64,000 bases of DNA from Dendrolimus kikuchii (taxonomy: Eukaryota; Arthropoda; Insecta; Lepidoptera; Lasiocampidae), in contig CM034401.1 in assembly GCA_019925095.2 (NCBI GenBank), positions 18,260,338 to 18,324,337 of the forward strand, given 5' to 3'. The position numbers and the translations under genes were made by a program. Position 1 is the first letter of the stretch. Every line of letters starts with the position of its first letter. Under the pieces are notes generated by a model. The model had not been told where the DNA came from, did no database searches, and was given only the letters and a program-made list of their open reading frames with translations. Positions 20,755 through 31,212 of this stretch are shown in pieces.

Positions 20755-21050
20755 TATAATATCACCCCATAAATGTCCCACTGCTGGGCTCGGGCCTCCC
20801 ATTATAGGGGGAACGGACGTATACCCGCCACGCTTGTCCAAGGCGGCTTGGCAGGTTTGACATATCGGTTATCTCGATGTGCAGGTTGCATCACGATGTT
20901 TTCCTTCACCGTTATTAGCACGTGGTAATTGTAACAATATGCACATTAGATCAGAAAACTGCCTAAGTGGTGCATGCGTTCCGGCCAGGATCGAACCCGA
21001 GCCCTTTGAGTTTGGGACCCGTGCACTAGCCATTACGCTACCACCACTAC
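20755..21050 (-). mobile_element. tRNA-headed SINE-3, copy c
   Basis: Full-length copy: left end cataaatgtcccactgctgg, centre cacgcttgtccaaggcggct, right end with B box ggatcgaaccc and A-box image attacgctaccac. Very similar to the copy at 15.6 kb. Confidence 0.85.
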
Positions 21051-21189
21051 TTTTACTGATAAGGGCAAATATCTATAAAATGAAGTTCTGTACATTTAAT
21101 TTGTAATACAGTCTATTTATAAACTATATGCAGACTTAGAACATATTTAAATGTAACCATTTAATATTATTAAAAAGCAGGTTAAAAGA

Positions 21190-21204
21190 CCCCCCCCCCC
21201 CCCC
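21190..21204. repeat. Poly(C) tract
   Basis: Fifteen consecutive C residues in an AT-rich background. Length may be uncertain because of homopolymer error. Confidence 0.9.
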
Positions 21205-21219
21205 GATTTTTAAACATTC

Positions 21220-21392
21220 TTCTATAGTGTTCCGCTCCTATTGGTCTTAGCGTGATGACATATAGCCTATAGCATTCCTGGATAAATGGGCTATCTAACA
21301 TTGAAAGACTTTGTCAAATCAGACCAGTAGTTCTTGAGATTAGCGCGTTCGAACAAACAAACTCTTGAGCTTTATATATTAGTATAAGATAA
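21220..21392 (+). repeat. AG-superfamily repeat ending in tatattagtataaga
   Basis: Contains gcgtgatgacatatagccta, gataaatgggctatctaaca, agaccagtagttcttgagat and tttatatattagtataagat. These phrases are recurrent in arthropod repeats. No class assigned. Confidence 0.65.
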
Positions 21393-21433
21393 ATTGATAT
21401 AAAAAAAACATGTGCGTCTCGGGATGCCCGACA

Positions 21434-21556
21434 GAAGTGATAACTTAGCCTGACTACCGCTGCCGTATGCGTGAGAGAAAGGGAAGCCAGACAGACTGGC
21501 GCCGTAACGCGTTACGTAACGAAGCGGTTTACCCTCCCATAGGAAGTTATCACTTC
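21434..21556. mobile_element. Small inverted-repeat element (MITE-1)
   Basis: The ends are exact 13-bp inverted repeats, gaagtgataactt (21,434-21,446) and aagttatcacttc (21,544-21,556). The interior includes ccgtatgcgtgagagaaagg, gaagccagacagactggcgc and gcgttacgtaacgaagcggt, found almost unchanged at 36.6-36.7 kb. About 20 bp before the left end (gcgtctcgggatgcccgac) is also shared. It could be a MITE or a fragment of a larger element. Confidence 0.6.
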
Positions 21557-21560
21557 AATA

Positions 21561-22185
21561 TATATGTACATCTACTTACGTTCAATAAAAGGAGCATCGC
21601 AGCTTGCGCATATAACCTAGTACACCCCCCTACCCCAGTTAGTTAACCGGTAGCATCCACCTGCACACGACGCAGTCTGTTATACGTGCAAACTCACTGT
21701 TATTTTACTATAAATACTGTTTTTTATTTCGTAAAATTCTAAGTCACCACTCACGTGAGATCCAGCATTTTCTACAATCGTGTTGTAAAATCTGAATCAG
21801 TCGGAATTTTAAAGAAATATTTTCATGCATCAGTTAGTTATCTTTCAAAAAAATATATTATGATGAGAATAAAAAAAATCTTATTGCTATTTTAAAATTA
21901 TGAACACCTAATCGTTTGATCTCGTTGACATGCTGTGAATGTAATATTAACATTTTATTTGCATGTATGTTTTGAATTTCCATCTGAAAGTTTTCCACGG
22001 TGATAAATTTACAGAGATGTTAAATATTAAATAACTTTTAGATGCCCTTTGAAATTATATGGAGTCGTGCCAATACTACTCACTCATAAATGAAGAAGTA
22101 TAAAACTTGTGTGGTTATTATTAAAATATTATCATGTCATTATATGACTAATCAATTTTTGTATTTTTGCAACAGATTTATTTAA
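21561..22185. other. AT-rich sequence, nothing recognised
   Basis: Between MITE-1 and solo LTR 3; no feature supported. Confidence 0.5.
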
Positions 22186-22189
22186 ATAT

Positions 22190-22674
22190 TGTTACGAGAT
22201 TAGCGGGACTCGAATTAAAATGGCGTTAGAATTACTATAGAGATTATTAGAACTATGCAAACACGTATAACACAGGTACAGATATAACCGAACACAACAA
22301 ATCCAAACGTAACGCAGAAGGTCATAATTCAGTAAAACACGCAAAGTCCATCACTATTAGATTCCCGAATGTACTCACGTCACGCCCGTATCGTAGTCGT
22401 AGCTTGACTGCTCCCTCTCTCCAGTAGGCCGTCGTTTTATACTTCACAAATACAAAAGAATCCACAATACCTGGCTAATGATGCTAACGATCGGGTACAA
22501 TAGAACAATAGGCTATTCTCCACAATAATTAGAAACGTATGCCAATAAATAAGTGAACAAAAGAAGACGATCATAAAAGAATTACAATTAGTTCAAATTC
22601 CGACAGGTAATAAAATGTGCTTTTACAGATTTGTACGTGGAATTTATAACTTTATCGGCGTCTAGGTTGTAACA
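22190..22674 (-). mobile_element. Solo LTR copy 3
   Basis: 485 bp with TGTTAC...GTAACA ends and TSD atat (22,186-22,189 and 22,675-22,678). Same orientation and layout as copies 1, 2 and 4, with the TATA box on the minus strand at about 22,433-22,443. It has no RTE insertion at the site occupied in copy 1. Confidence 0.83.
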
Positions 22675-22859
22675 ATATTATGAAAATTATAAATAAATAA
22701 TATTATTTAAAGCGTAACTATTTAGTATATCCAGGTATTTGATTATGACATAGTCAACGTGTAATAGAAAATGAAATTTACTTCCGTAGGTTTACAAACA
22801 AATATATTCAGATATACATAAAATACTGTCGTGCATATTTTTTATGTGTTTCAGTAGGT

Positions 22860-22945
22860 CTCTAAATAGTTTAAATTTACCATTGGCAGTAGGTGGCGCT
22901 ACAATCGGATTCTAGATCTTTTTTCAGGACAGAGACAGACAGGCA
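22860..22945 (-). repeat. AG-family repeat fragment
   Basis: Image of the 'aatctagaatccgattgtag' / 'cgccacctactg' block: plus strand gtaggtggcgctacaatcgg then tctagatctttttt. Confidence 0.55.
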
Positions 22946-23012
22946 GATCGTTTTCTTCTACTTAGAGTTAATTCTAAAATTTCAATGATTAATAATACGT
23001 ATATGTGATTAC

Positions 23013-23188
23013 GTAATACAAGAATGTGATGTCAGGAGCCTTAAGAACAGACGAGCGTGCATGACAAGAGTTATGAATGTCAAAGAAGCAAGTGAGGTGT
23101 GTAAGAATAAGCCTAAATGGCGCTCTGTTGTTCGTGCCTACCCCGCAAGGGAACTGGCGTGAAGTTATGTATTTATGTAATACAAGAA
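23013..23188 (+). mobile_element. RTE-A LINE 3' fragment
   Basis: The insertion is about 23,025-23,176, with TSD gtaatacaagaa at 23,013-23,024 and 23,177-23,188. It reads gtgatgtcaggagccttaag through the RRACMTRVMNVKEASEVCK region to the stop and a short tatg tail. Confidence 0.87.
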
Positions 23189-23759
23189 ATTGAATTCAAT
23201 TTATAGTACGGTAACAGTCAAAATACTAGCAGTTCGTGGTTATTAGAAATGAGAGTTCAACTACCATATTTCGTAACACGAAAAAGTTACTTAATAAAAT
23301 CTTTGTCCTTCTTCCTTCATAACCAAATCAAATGATTGTTAGAGTAGGTATTTAGCCAATCCAACCACTGCTGTAAATATACAAATAATTTCTTGAATGC
23401 TAGTTTGAGCAGTTTAAAATGAGCCAGCCCACTGTATTTGTATGAGGCTGCGATCTTAGAAAATTTTAACCTCAATCGTTGTAATCACAATAAAAGATTT
23501 TCGATATTATTCCTTTTCTTTTTATAACAACTTTACAATTTACTTGAATTAGTATATTTTATTATATATGGCATTCTACTAATGCCACTAGTTAAGACAG
23601 GTCTGGTTGTCTTTTGTAAATTCTTAATTCTAATACAAATTTTACTTACTATATTTTATTACTTATATAATGACCACAACATCTATTTTTACAGTTTCTT
23701 ATTTATTTATACATTTTATTAAGCTAAAATTATGTCTAATAGGTTTTTGCAGTTTGGTC
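23189..23759. other. AT-rich sequence, nothing recognised
   Basis: No feature supported. Confidence 0.5.
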
Positions 23760-24072
23760 TTTTTTTTTATTGCAGGAGTTCAGCAGACAGGCAGACGACC
23801 CACTTGATGGAAAGCGGTTACCATCGCCTATGGACATTTGTAACACCAAAGGTGCTACAAGTGCGCTGTTGCTCTCTTAAAGGAGACTGGAACCTGGTCA
23901 CTAATGTCGGAACACAACACAAGGTTGTTATGACGGCATACTCTAGACCAGGGGTGGTCGCCATCCAGTCGAGCAAATACCCTACCACCTGGCTGTGAGT
24001 TGTTTAGTCGCCTCTTACGACGGGCCGCCAGGCCGCAGGAAATTGTATTCTTTCTCCGTTCCTGCACGGATA
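23760..24072 (-). mobile_element. SINE-1 copy d (full length)
   Basis: 313 bp, T-rich edge to cctgcacggata, all blocks present. Open frames over it on both strands are non-coding. Confidence 0.87.
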
Positions 24073-24199
24073 GAAAGAAGTTGAAGTAGTTGATATAAAG
24101 ACCGGAAAGGAAAATATAAATGATGTACATATATGTCTGTACAGAAAGCCACAAATTATAAAGCACAACTTAATTTCTGGCAACACACGACAAGGGAAA

Positions 24200-24330
24200 C
24201 AAAGAAAGGGCCCTGTTAGGGCGGGCGGGGGCGAGCGTGCCGGGCGGCCGGTAGTACCGGTCGGGACTCAGCCGCCTGCGGGTGTACCGATAGTCTTATT
24301 ACGCCGGTTTCAACAAATACGTAGTGTTGG
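24200..24330. promoter_or_regulatory. GC-rich island, possible promoter or first exon
   Basis: An abrupt GC-rich stretch (gggcgggcgggggcgagcgt, gccgggcggccggtagtacc) of about 100 bp in AT-rich DNA, with a ccggtagtaccgg palindrome. About 170 bp later, 'aatggtgagtg' could be a splice donor on the plus strand. In insects such islands often mark promoters or first exons, but no coding frame or TATA confirms it. Confidence 0.25.
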
Positions 24331-24557
24331 TGTTATTTTCATTTATAAAAAAAAAAGATAATAGAAATTACATTTATATCGTAAGTTTCGTTGTGCGATA
24401 ACACGTTGCGATGTCACAGCGTCTGTGTGTTAGATGTTTCATGTTTATATGCATCCGGCTGTAACGTAACCATGGTTTGATTGGCTACGAATTTTAATGG
24501 TGAGTGCTGAACTGTAAATATTTTTGTTTCTAACAAAGATTAAATGACGTATAATCT

Positions 24558-24559
<2 letters not shown>

Positions 24560-24592
<33 letters not shown>
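24560..24592. repeat. (TA)n microsatellite
   Basis: About 16 perfect TA units. Confidence 0.95.
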
Positions 24593-24596
<4 letters not shown>

Positions 24597-24749
24597 TTTG
24601 TAAAACGACATTTGTCATTTTTTACTTTCTTTTGCCATTTTGTAACATAGAACCTTAGATAGAGCCTCGGACTCTCAATGTGAAGCCGGCTAAGGGTCAC
24701 CGAGTTTAGAATTATTAAATTGAGTTAAATTAATCGAATTAGGTATTGC

Positions 24750-25035
24750 GTAAAAAATGAAAGATGAAAGAATGACTAAACAGATATACAATGCAAAAGT
24801 GGATGGATGCAGAAGTCGTGGAAGGCCACGACACACCTTCCATGATCAAATTCATCGTGTACTAGCAGAAGGTGATGTCAGGAGCCTTAAGAACAGACGA
24901 ACGTGCATGACAAGAGCTATGAATGTCAAAGAAGCAAGTGAGGTGTGGAAGAATAAGCCTGAATGGCGCTCTGTAGTTCGTGCCTACCTCGCAAAGGAAC
25001 TGGCATGAAGTTATGTATGTATATATGTAAAAAAT
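24750..25035 (+). mobile_element. RTE-A LINE 3' fragment
   Basis: The insertion is 24,759-25,026, with TSD gtaaaaaat at 24,750-24,758 and 25,027-25,035. The open frame encodes DERMTKQIYNAKVDGCRSRG, a GRPRHTFHDQ segment and the C-terminus to a stop, then a tatgtatgta tail. No internal stops, so relatively young. Confidence 0.87.
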
Positions 25036-25644
25036 TAAATAGTTGCCAGTGGATACATTATTATTAACCATACAGACGCAAACATGTTAATAAATAAAAT
25101 AATTCATTTATTTGACGCTTTTTTTGTCACGCAGCCTCTGTCTATATTTTTCTTTCGTCTTAGTATAAACTCATAATAGGTACCTAGTGGCCCTCGATAC
25201 ACAGTAATAACGATAAGATTTTTAGTAATTTATAACAGAAGGAATTGAGTAAGATATTACTGTAGATATATATGTAAACATAACAGACGGCTGTTATGAT
25301 CGAGTCACAGCCTAAACACAGGGTCCTAGGTAAGTAGCTGAAATTTGACATATAGATTTTAAAATATAAATATCTGATGAAAAGAGACTTGGTAATACAT
25401 CCCCTAATAGTCATTATTGTTTGGAAACTCTTTGTTTAATATTAAATGAACTGTTGTTAGTTAAGCACAAAAGTTATTCCAGGATCCACCAATATTACCA
25501 TTGTCGTCAGCATGTCATAATAAGTATATTAATAAATGAATTTTGTCTTAAAAGTAGATAGATAGAAATAAGGGTTGATAAGTCTTTACTGTTGTATATT
25601 ATTACTAAAATTTAAGGTTTCAAGCTGCGTGATAATTGAACAAA
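25036..25644. other. AT-rich sequence, nothing recognised
   Basis: No feature supported. Confidence 0.5.
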
Positions 25645-26012
25645 AAACACTATAGCTAAGATGTGATCTGTTTTTCTCACACCCATATTGCTGCCCTGTC
25701 TTCTATAGCATTTTTGGTGCCCATACAGGAAGTGGCCAGTCACCATCTGCCCATTTTTTATGTTCCCTGAAAATTGCGACGACGGGCAGACGCCATAGTC
25801 TCTATATTCCCAGACCCCTAGTACCACTAGCAGTTCACCCCAATAATCCGGTATTTTTTGTCCTCATTTGCCATAAGATCCCTACACTGTGTAGCCAGGA
25901 ATAATCGCCGGTCAGTGTCACGCCACATTTACCTTAGATTTGTCAAGGGCCTCTACGTGTTGGCCTTCCTGTGGTACCACGCAAGCCCTGCAAAGTACGG
26001 TCTTCAAAGACA
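25645..26012 (-). repeat. U-family repeat (unclassified), copy 1
   Basis: Inverted match to 50,935-51,310: shared blocks include gacgggcagacgccatagt, taatcgccggtcagtgtcac, cacgtgttggccttcc and cgcaagccct. Orientation is given relative to the other copy. It looks like non-coding DNA of a retroposon, perhaps a 3' UTR; no frame supports this. Confidence 0.6.
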
Positions 26013-26334
26013 TACATTTATGTAGGTAGAGGAGCTCTGATATAATTTCCAAATATTTATTTCTTTTTGGGCTGAAATTCTTAGCGTGTTTACATGATAA
26101 TTTTTACTACTTATAAATAAAACTTGTAAATGATCTACTTGGTTATGGCAGGAATCATTTGACGATTTCTTGAGAGTTTCAATGGTTTTATATTTTTATA
26201 AATGTTAATTATTTATAATTAATGCCCTGGATTTTTTTATAAATATATTTAAACAAGACTGCAAAATTGTTATTATGACAATAAATGTGTTGTCCAAAAA
26301 CAAACCAATACATTCATTGAAAAAAAAACTATAG
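26013..26334. other. AT-rich sequence, nothing recognised
   Basis: No feature supported. Confidence 0.5.
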
Positions 26335-26475
26335 ACATAGACATAGACAACACTTTATTGTTCACCAAAACAAAAATTACAAAAAAAAAATGTACAAAAA
26401 GACAATAGTTACTTGGTAAAACAAAAGGCGGCCTTATCGCAAAAAGCGATCTCTTCCAGGCAACCTGACTCAAAG
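26335..26475 (-). mobile_element. LT-family LINE 3' end
   Basis: Plus-strand image: agacatagacaacactttat (AATAAAGTG-type end and hexamer tail on the minus strand), caaaaggcggccttatcgc, aagcgatctcttccaggcaa. The best preserved LT copy in the window. Confidence 0.68.
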
Positions 26476-27259
26476 GAAATTCTTAAATTATCTGTAATTA
26501 TTATGCAACAAAGAAAAGGAAAAAAGAAAAACTATAGTTTAGTACTAAATAAAAATCGATCGGGCTTAGGGTCACTCTTTCAACCACCACATAAAAGTTA
26601 TTCTATAAAATAAAACACAACAAAAGAAAATTAAAAATTACACTTGCACGAATAAAACAGTTGAATTGTTTTAGAATTTAATCAGGTTATAATTTATTCG
26701 ACTGATAACTTTTATCTGATGATTGAAAAATCGGCCCTTAGTGTAATAAAGCGCTAAAGTAATAATGTACACAGTCCTTTGTGGGAAGTATCCGCGAGAT
26801 AAATATGAAAGCATTATAACACACATGATCGTCGCTACATTGTAGATATTGTTGCCACCAGGGTCTCCGGCAATATCTTATGTTGTATAAATGTTAGCGG
26901 TGTAATGAACTTTGTGTTTTATGAAACTGTGGTAATATAATATGAAACTGTGATATAAAGGGAATTTAAGTGTTACTTTAAATTATTCATTAATATTATA
27001 AAATGGGTCAAGTGCGTACTAGTTGCGTTAATTGGAGGGCTTCATAGCGATTATTACTAGTCTCTGTTTCTTATTTGGGCTCGAGATCTGGGGCTCATTC
27101 TGATATTTCAGAATTTTGGAGTTGCGAAGATATTGAAAGTACGATTCCCTTGCCATGGTGTCGAAAATTCGTATTCTACTAAATCCACAATATTTTCTCA
27201 ATATCGTCGCGACAAAAGAAAAGTAAAATAAAAAAGCGCTCATAGGGCTGGTGATTACC
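26476..27259. other. AT-rich unique sequence
   Basis: About 780 bases; no repeat family or coding signal recognised. Confidence 0.5.
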
Positions 27260-27352
27260 ATTCAAATTCAAAAGTTTTTATTCAAAATAAGTTCCTCTGG
27301 AGAACACTTTTTGAAGGTCATATGTGTAAGTTAAAATTTAATTTTTACTTCC

Positions 27353-27457
27353 TATTCTATGTGTAAGAATGGGCCTAAATGGCGCTCTGTTGTTCGTGCC
27401 TACCCCGCAAGGGAACTGGCGTGAAGTTATGTATGTATGTATGTATGTATTCTATGT
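27353..27457 (+). mobile_element. RTE-A LINE 3' fragment nested in LINE 3' UTR
   Basis: The insertion is 27,363-27,447 (85 bp) with TSD tattctatgt at 27,353-27,362 and 27,448-27,457. The related 3' UTR at 31.8 kb continues without interruption (cctatatatgtacatcgctt), giving the empty site. Confidence 0.9.
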
Positions 27458-27829
27458 ACACCGCTTCGCAACGTGTTGATGCTGTAAAGGAGAAGAAGCG
27501 GCAAGAAACTCCCTAGCAACTCGTATAGCTAAATATTGTTTTTCTCTATATTTCATATTCTATTTATATGTCAAATTCTTTTTTTGTTATAAGTTTTGTA
27601 CAGAAATATGTTACAGAATTACTTTTTGAAGAATTAATGGAGTTGTAGCAAACAATGCATACTCAATAAGACCAAGACAATAAAAGCTAAGAAAAATAAT
27701 GTTATAGTTATAATAATGACATGACGTGCTAAAATGTTATGCTGCAATATGTCTCCACAAATTCCTTACAAGCTTGGTAAGATAAAAAAACCTTATACAA
27801 AATTTAGTATAAGAGGTTGGAACGAACTG

Positions 27830-28021
27830 CTATGTAAATGAATTTTTGTCATTTAAGTATTCTTCAATAGTGTAGTATCCCCGTTTTAGCAAGATGCTTT
27901 TTAATTTAGTTTTAAATTTAGTGAAAGGCAGATCTAACATTTCACTCGGAATCTTATTGAAGAAGCGTATACCAACCCCCAAGAAAGAGGACAGTACTTT
28001 TTGTAATCTAAAAGATGGCAA
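27830..28021 (-). pseudogene. LINE reverse-transcriptase ORF, C-terminal remnant
   Basis: 63 residues on the minus strand, including SFLGVGIRFFNKIPSEMLDL and LLKRGYYTIEEYLNDKNSF before a stop. The pattern 'S.LG..IRF.NKIP........F...LK..LL...YY...E' is the usual ending of many insect Jockey/CR1-type reverse transcriptases, after the RT domain. The first residues may belong to a frame joined by chance. No catalytic region is present. Confidence 0.65.
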
Positions 28022-28224
28022 TATCAGTCTATTACAATGCCTGGTGCTGAAATTGTGTACATCATGGGCAACGGATCAGTATGGCGATCCAGCGAGGAAA
28101 CGTAGTAAGACTCCTTACCCATAGAAGACGATGATCTAAGCTCAGAATTCTACTTAGTTTTGAGGGACTATGGATCGAATACAATACAAATAAGTTAGGT
28201 TTTCTTTTATTGTATTAGATTTTT

Positions 28225-28345
28225 TTTTATTTAACGTTGAACGCCGATATTCTATGAGAGCGTGGTATCACACCAATCGAGCCGGCCCTAAGAGCTGTAA
28301 TTAATATAATGATTGCAGCACAGCTCTACCACACTAAAATTGCAA
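28225..28345 (-). mobile_element. SINE-2 head fragment
   Basis: Contains cgccgatattctatgagagc, gtggtatcacaccaatcgag and ccggccctaagagct in uninterrupted order. It is useful as the intact counterpart of the SINE-2 split by the hAT-like element at 13 kb. Confidence 0.65.
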
Positions 28346-28547
28346 CGGAACACCTAAAGCGGAAGTCAAATCAACATAGCTTATCAGTGTTCACGGACGC
28401 AGTACCTATATCTCTTGGGAGTTGCCACGTTAAGTCATTGGTACTGCGGTCAGATGCCCCAATTACTACTAACACCGACGGAAAGTGCGGTGTCCGTTAG
28501 TTGTGAAATTGGTGTTTTCAACATGTCGTTTTTTTATAAATAGACAA

Positions 28548-28700
28548 ACGGTCCCGGCAGGCGTTGTGCTGCCCTGAAAAAATAAAAATGTAGTACCCGA
28601 TTCTAGCGCCACCTACCGGGTCTAATTGTGAATCTAAACCATCCCGGGACCCACTCAAACACATAAAATTTCATCAACATCCTAGAACCCGATTCCAGCG
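28548..28700 (+). repeat. AG-family repeat
   Basis: Contains cggtcccggcaggcgttgtg, gcgccacctaccgggtct, aaaccatcccgggacccact and aaatttcatcaacat. The block 'agaacccgattccagcgcca' follows as a partial second unit. Confidence 0.65.
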
Positions 28701-29192
28701 CCAAGTATTTTGTTTATATCGACATTTTTAAATTCGTAATATCTTTTGAACGGAATATCCGATTTGAATAATTCAAAAAATAATCTACAGGTATTGAAAC
28801 AGTCTTGAATAATAAATGATTTATTTGGATAATGGTTAATAAAAAGGTATGGATAAAATGGTTACTTTTGGTCGCCATTTCTATCAACTTTTAACATGTA
28901 AAAAGTAGTTGTAATGTCATTAATATAATAGTCGGACATGTGGTATTACGATTTTTTTTTGTAGATATCTAATATTGTAGAACATGTTTTTGTTCTATCA
29001 TCAATAGTTTCCGCAGCGCATGCGTCGAAAAACATTTTATGGCTAACTTTTTTACACCTTGCATTACATTATTGAAATTGTAGTAGGGACCCCTATTTTT
29101 TCTAGTAATAAATATACCCTATGTTACTCATAGTAGAGACGATGGTAATCGACCTTCACCCGTCTGATAAGCAGCTGAGACATATTTTTATC
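28701..29192. other. AT-rich, possibly AG-superfamily remnants
   Basis: Around 28,735-28,770 (aatatcttttgaacggaat) resembles 47,320-47,345 (gatatctttcgaatggaatg), and 29,100-29,130 has an 'ataccctatgttactcatag' phrase typical of AG-type repeats. No clear boundaries. Confidence 0.35.
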
Positions 29193-30385
29193 AAATTATA
29201 TTGATTTATAAACACGCCTATGATAGCTTGCCAATCGAAAAGTGATCATGGCTATTTTTAATTAAATTAATTTTAATCATTTTTTTATCATAAACTTCAA
29301 CTCCTTTAACAGTAAATTTAGTTTCAACTGGTAGTTGTTAACACGGAGAACATGCCTTGATAGGCTTGCCTACTATTTCTGTTCGTGGCTACCTGGCTAG
29401 CAGATATGAATAAGTAAGATAATATAGCAACTACACCGTTCTGTTAACCAATAAAAATTGGTATCACAAGAAAGATAATTCAATTACAAAAAAAACTTCA
29501 TAAGACTTCAAAAACTAAAAAACTAAAAAGTATAAAATAACTTATTTCTAAAGCTATTATTATTAATATATTATCTAAAACATCTTAAAGTCGGTGCCTA
29601 GTAATTTTCAAAAAAATATAGTTATTATTATGTTTTACTTTGCACCGACTTCAAGATGTTTTAGATAATATATATTAATAATAATACATGTATGTATGTA
29701 TTATTATTAAGAATATTTTGTATTTGTACACATACATACATACATAACTTCACGCCAGTTCCCTTGCGGGGTAGGCACGAACAACAGAGTGCCATTTAGG
29801 CTTATTCTTACACACCTCACTTGCCTCTTTGACATTCATAACTCTTGTCATGCAAGCTCGTCTGTTCTTAATTAATAATAATAGCTTTAGAAATAAGTAT
29901 ATTTAAATAAGTATATTATACTTTTTAGTTTTTGAAGTCAGTTTTTTGAAACGAAGTTTTTTTATTTTATTTGTTACTTTTTAGTGTCTATCTATGTATG
30001 GGTAGACCTACGAAAGGTGCCGCGCTCCTTAAAAAATACAGGCCCCAAGAAACAGGAACAAAAAAATGTTCGTAAAATGAAAACTAATGGGCCAAACTAT
30101 GTTAAATTTTTAGGGGACCAAATGGCAACTATTCCGCGTCGAACAAAAAAAGAATCACGTAAATCGGACCATAAATCTCGGAATAATCGGTGAACATACA
30201 TAAAAAAAAAGGTCCCGATGAATTGAGAACCTCCTCCTTTTTTTGAAGTCGGTTAAAAATAACCGTGTAGGCTTCCCTGCAAAAACCGTTAATGGAATAT
30301 TATGGCCATGCTTTGAAGCCTTCCAAAATAGCCATGAACACTTCGATTGGCAAGCGTAATAAGTGTGTTTACAAATCAATATAAT
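29193..30385. mobile_element. 1.2-kb inverted-repeat element with inner foldback
   Basis: Outer arms of about 60-65 bp (29,193-29,258 and 30,325-30,385) are inverted copies: left attatattgatttataaaca and gcttgccaatcgaa, right the complement with few changes. Inside lies a foldback: 29,554-29,597 against 29,642-29,686 (aaaacatctt...gtcggtgc) and 29,503-29,553 against 29,884-29,939. Near the right end 'gaacctcctcctttttttga' with agtcggtta is a common arthropod repeat motif. No transposase frame was seen. Probably a non-autonomous DNA transposon or composite. Confidence 0.6.
29674..29883 (-). mobile_element. RTE-A LINE 3' fragment nested in foldback, with extra 3' sequence
   Basis: The insertion is 29,687-29,870, with a perfect 13-bp TSD attaataataata at 29,674-29,686 and 29,871-29,883. 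Removing it restores the foldback arm. Unlike other copies, the (TATG)n tail is followed, on the minus strand, by gtacaaatacaaaatattct and a second catacatacatg-like tail before the TSD. The same extra sequence follows the tail of the copy at 518-786. Confidence 0.85.
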
Positions 30386-30542
30386 GTGAAGGTGAAGGTA
30401 AGGACGATCTTCAGCGTCTCTTAGAGTATCGTTTATTCTTTAGAAACATACAAATCTTTCCTCTTTATAATATTAGTATAGATTCCTTAAGTGGTTTTTG
30501 AGATGTAGGGATTTATGGCTAATTATCCTTGGTCTTTTGTAG

Positions 30543-30777
30543 CGCCAGGTGGTAGGGCATTAACCCGTCTGGATGGTTACCAACCTTAGTATGCCGCCAT
30601 AACAACCTTGAGTTATGTTCTGGCATTAGAGGCCAGTTTCAACTCTCCCTTTAGACAGTGGCAGTACATTGGTAAGCGCCTTTGGTATTACAAAATGTCC
30701 ATAGGCGATGGTAACCGCTTTCCATCAGGTGGACCGTCTGCCTGTCTGCTGAACTCATACAATAAAACAATGTATAT
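30543..30777 (+). mobile_element. SINE-1 copy e (5' truncated, plus strand)
   Basis: Starts within the family at gccaggtggtagggcatta and runs to the tail ctgtctgctgaactcataca, then ataaaac. About 75 bp of the usual 5' end is missing. Confidence 0.8.
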
Positions 30778-30936
30778 AAAATGATTTTAGCGTTTCGTAG
30801 CCATTATGACAAAGAAGGTACTTGTCATACCTATCCGTCCGTTCATCAGTTTTTGTATTACAAAATACTTTTTCTGGGAAATTACTAAATTGTACATAGA
30901 TGATATTTGACACTAATGTGTAATATGTATAGTATA

Positions 30937-31144
30937 GTTTTTTTTTATTGCAGGAGTTCAGCAGACAGGTCGACGGCCCACTTGATGGAAAGAGGTTACG
31001 ATCGCCTATGGACATTTGCAACATCAAAGGTGCTACAAATGCGCTGCTGCTCTCTTAAGGGAGACTGGAACTTGTTGTTATGGCGACATGCTTTAGACCA
31101 GGGGTGTTAGCCATCCAGTCGGGCAAATGCCCTCCCACCAGGCA
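30937..31144 (-). mobile_element. SINE-1 copy f (5' truncated, internal loss)
   Basis: From the T-rich edge to 'gccctcccaccaggca'. It lacks a short segment in the middle ('ctggtcactaatgccggaacacaactcaag' region) and the 5' end. It abuts the perfect hairpin at 31,161. Confidence 0.78.
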
Positions 31145-31160
31145 TAGTATAGTATAGTAC

Positions 31161-31212
31161 TACATATTTTTGTAGCGCCATACATACATATATGGCGCTA
31201 CAAAAATATGTA
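31161..31212. repeat. Perfect 22-bp hairpin with 8-nt loop
   Basis: Arms 31,161-31,182 and 31,191-31,212 are exact inverted repeats (core acatatttttgtagcgccat) around a loop catacata. It could be a tiny palindromic transposon, a replication or assembly inversion, or a small-RNA hairpin. Nothing else supports a gene. Confidence 0.85.

Larger units (their letters stand above)
27260..28150 (-). mobile_element. LINE 3' end (Jockey/CR1-like) with C-terminal ORF remnant and 3' UTR
   Basis: The minus strand has an ORF remnant (27,830-28,021) followed by about 570 bp of 3' UTR ending in gaataaaaacttttgaattt at 27,265-27,290. The 3' UTR carries a conserved block (aagaagcggcaagaaactcc on the plus strand, near 27,490) that recurs at 31.86 kb (minus) and, inverted, at 42.95 kb. 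Further ORF may extend to about 28,150 with frameshifts. An RTE-A fragment is inserted in the 3' UTR. Confidence 0.7.
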
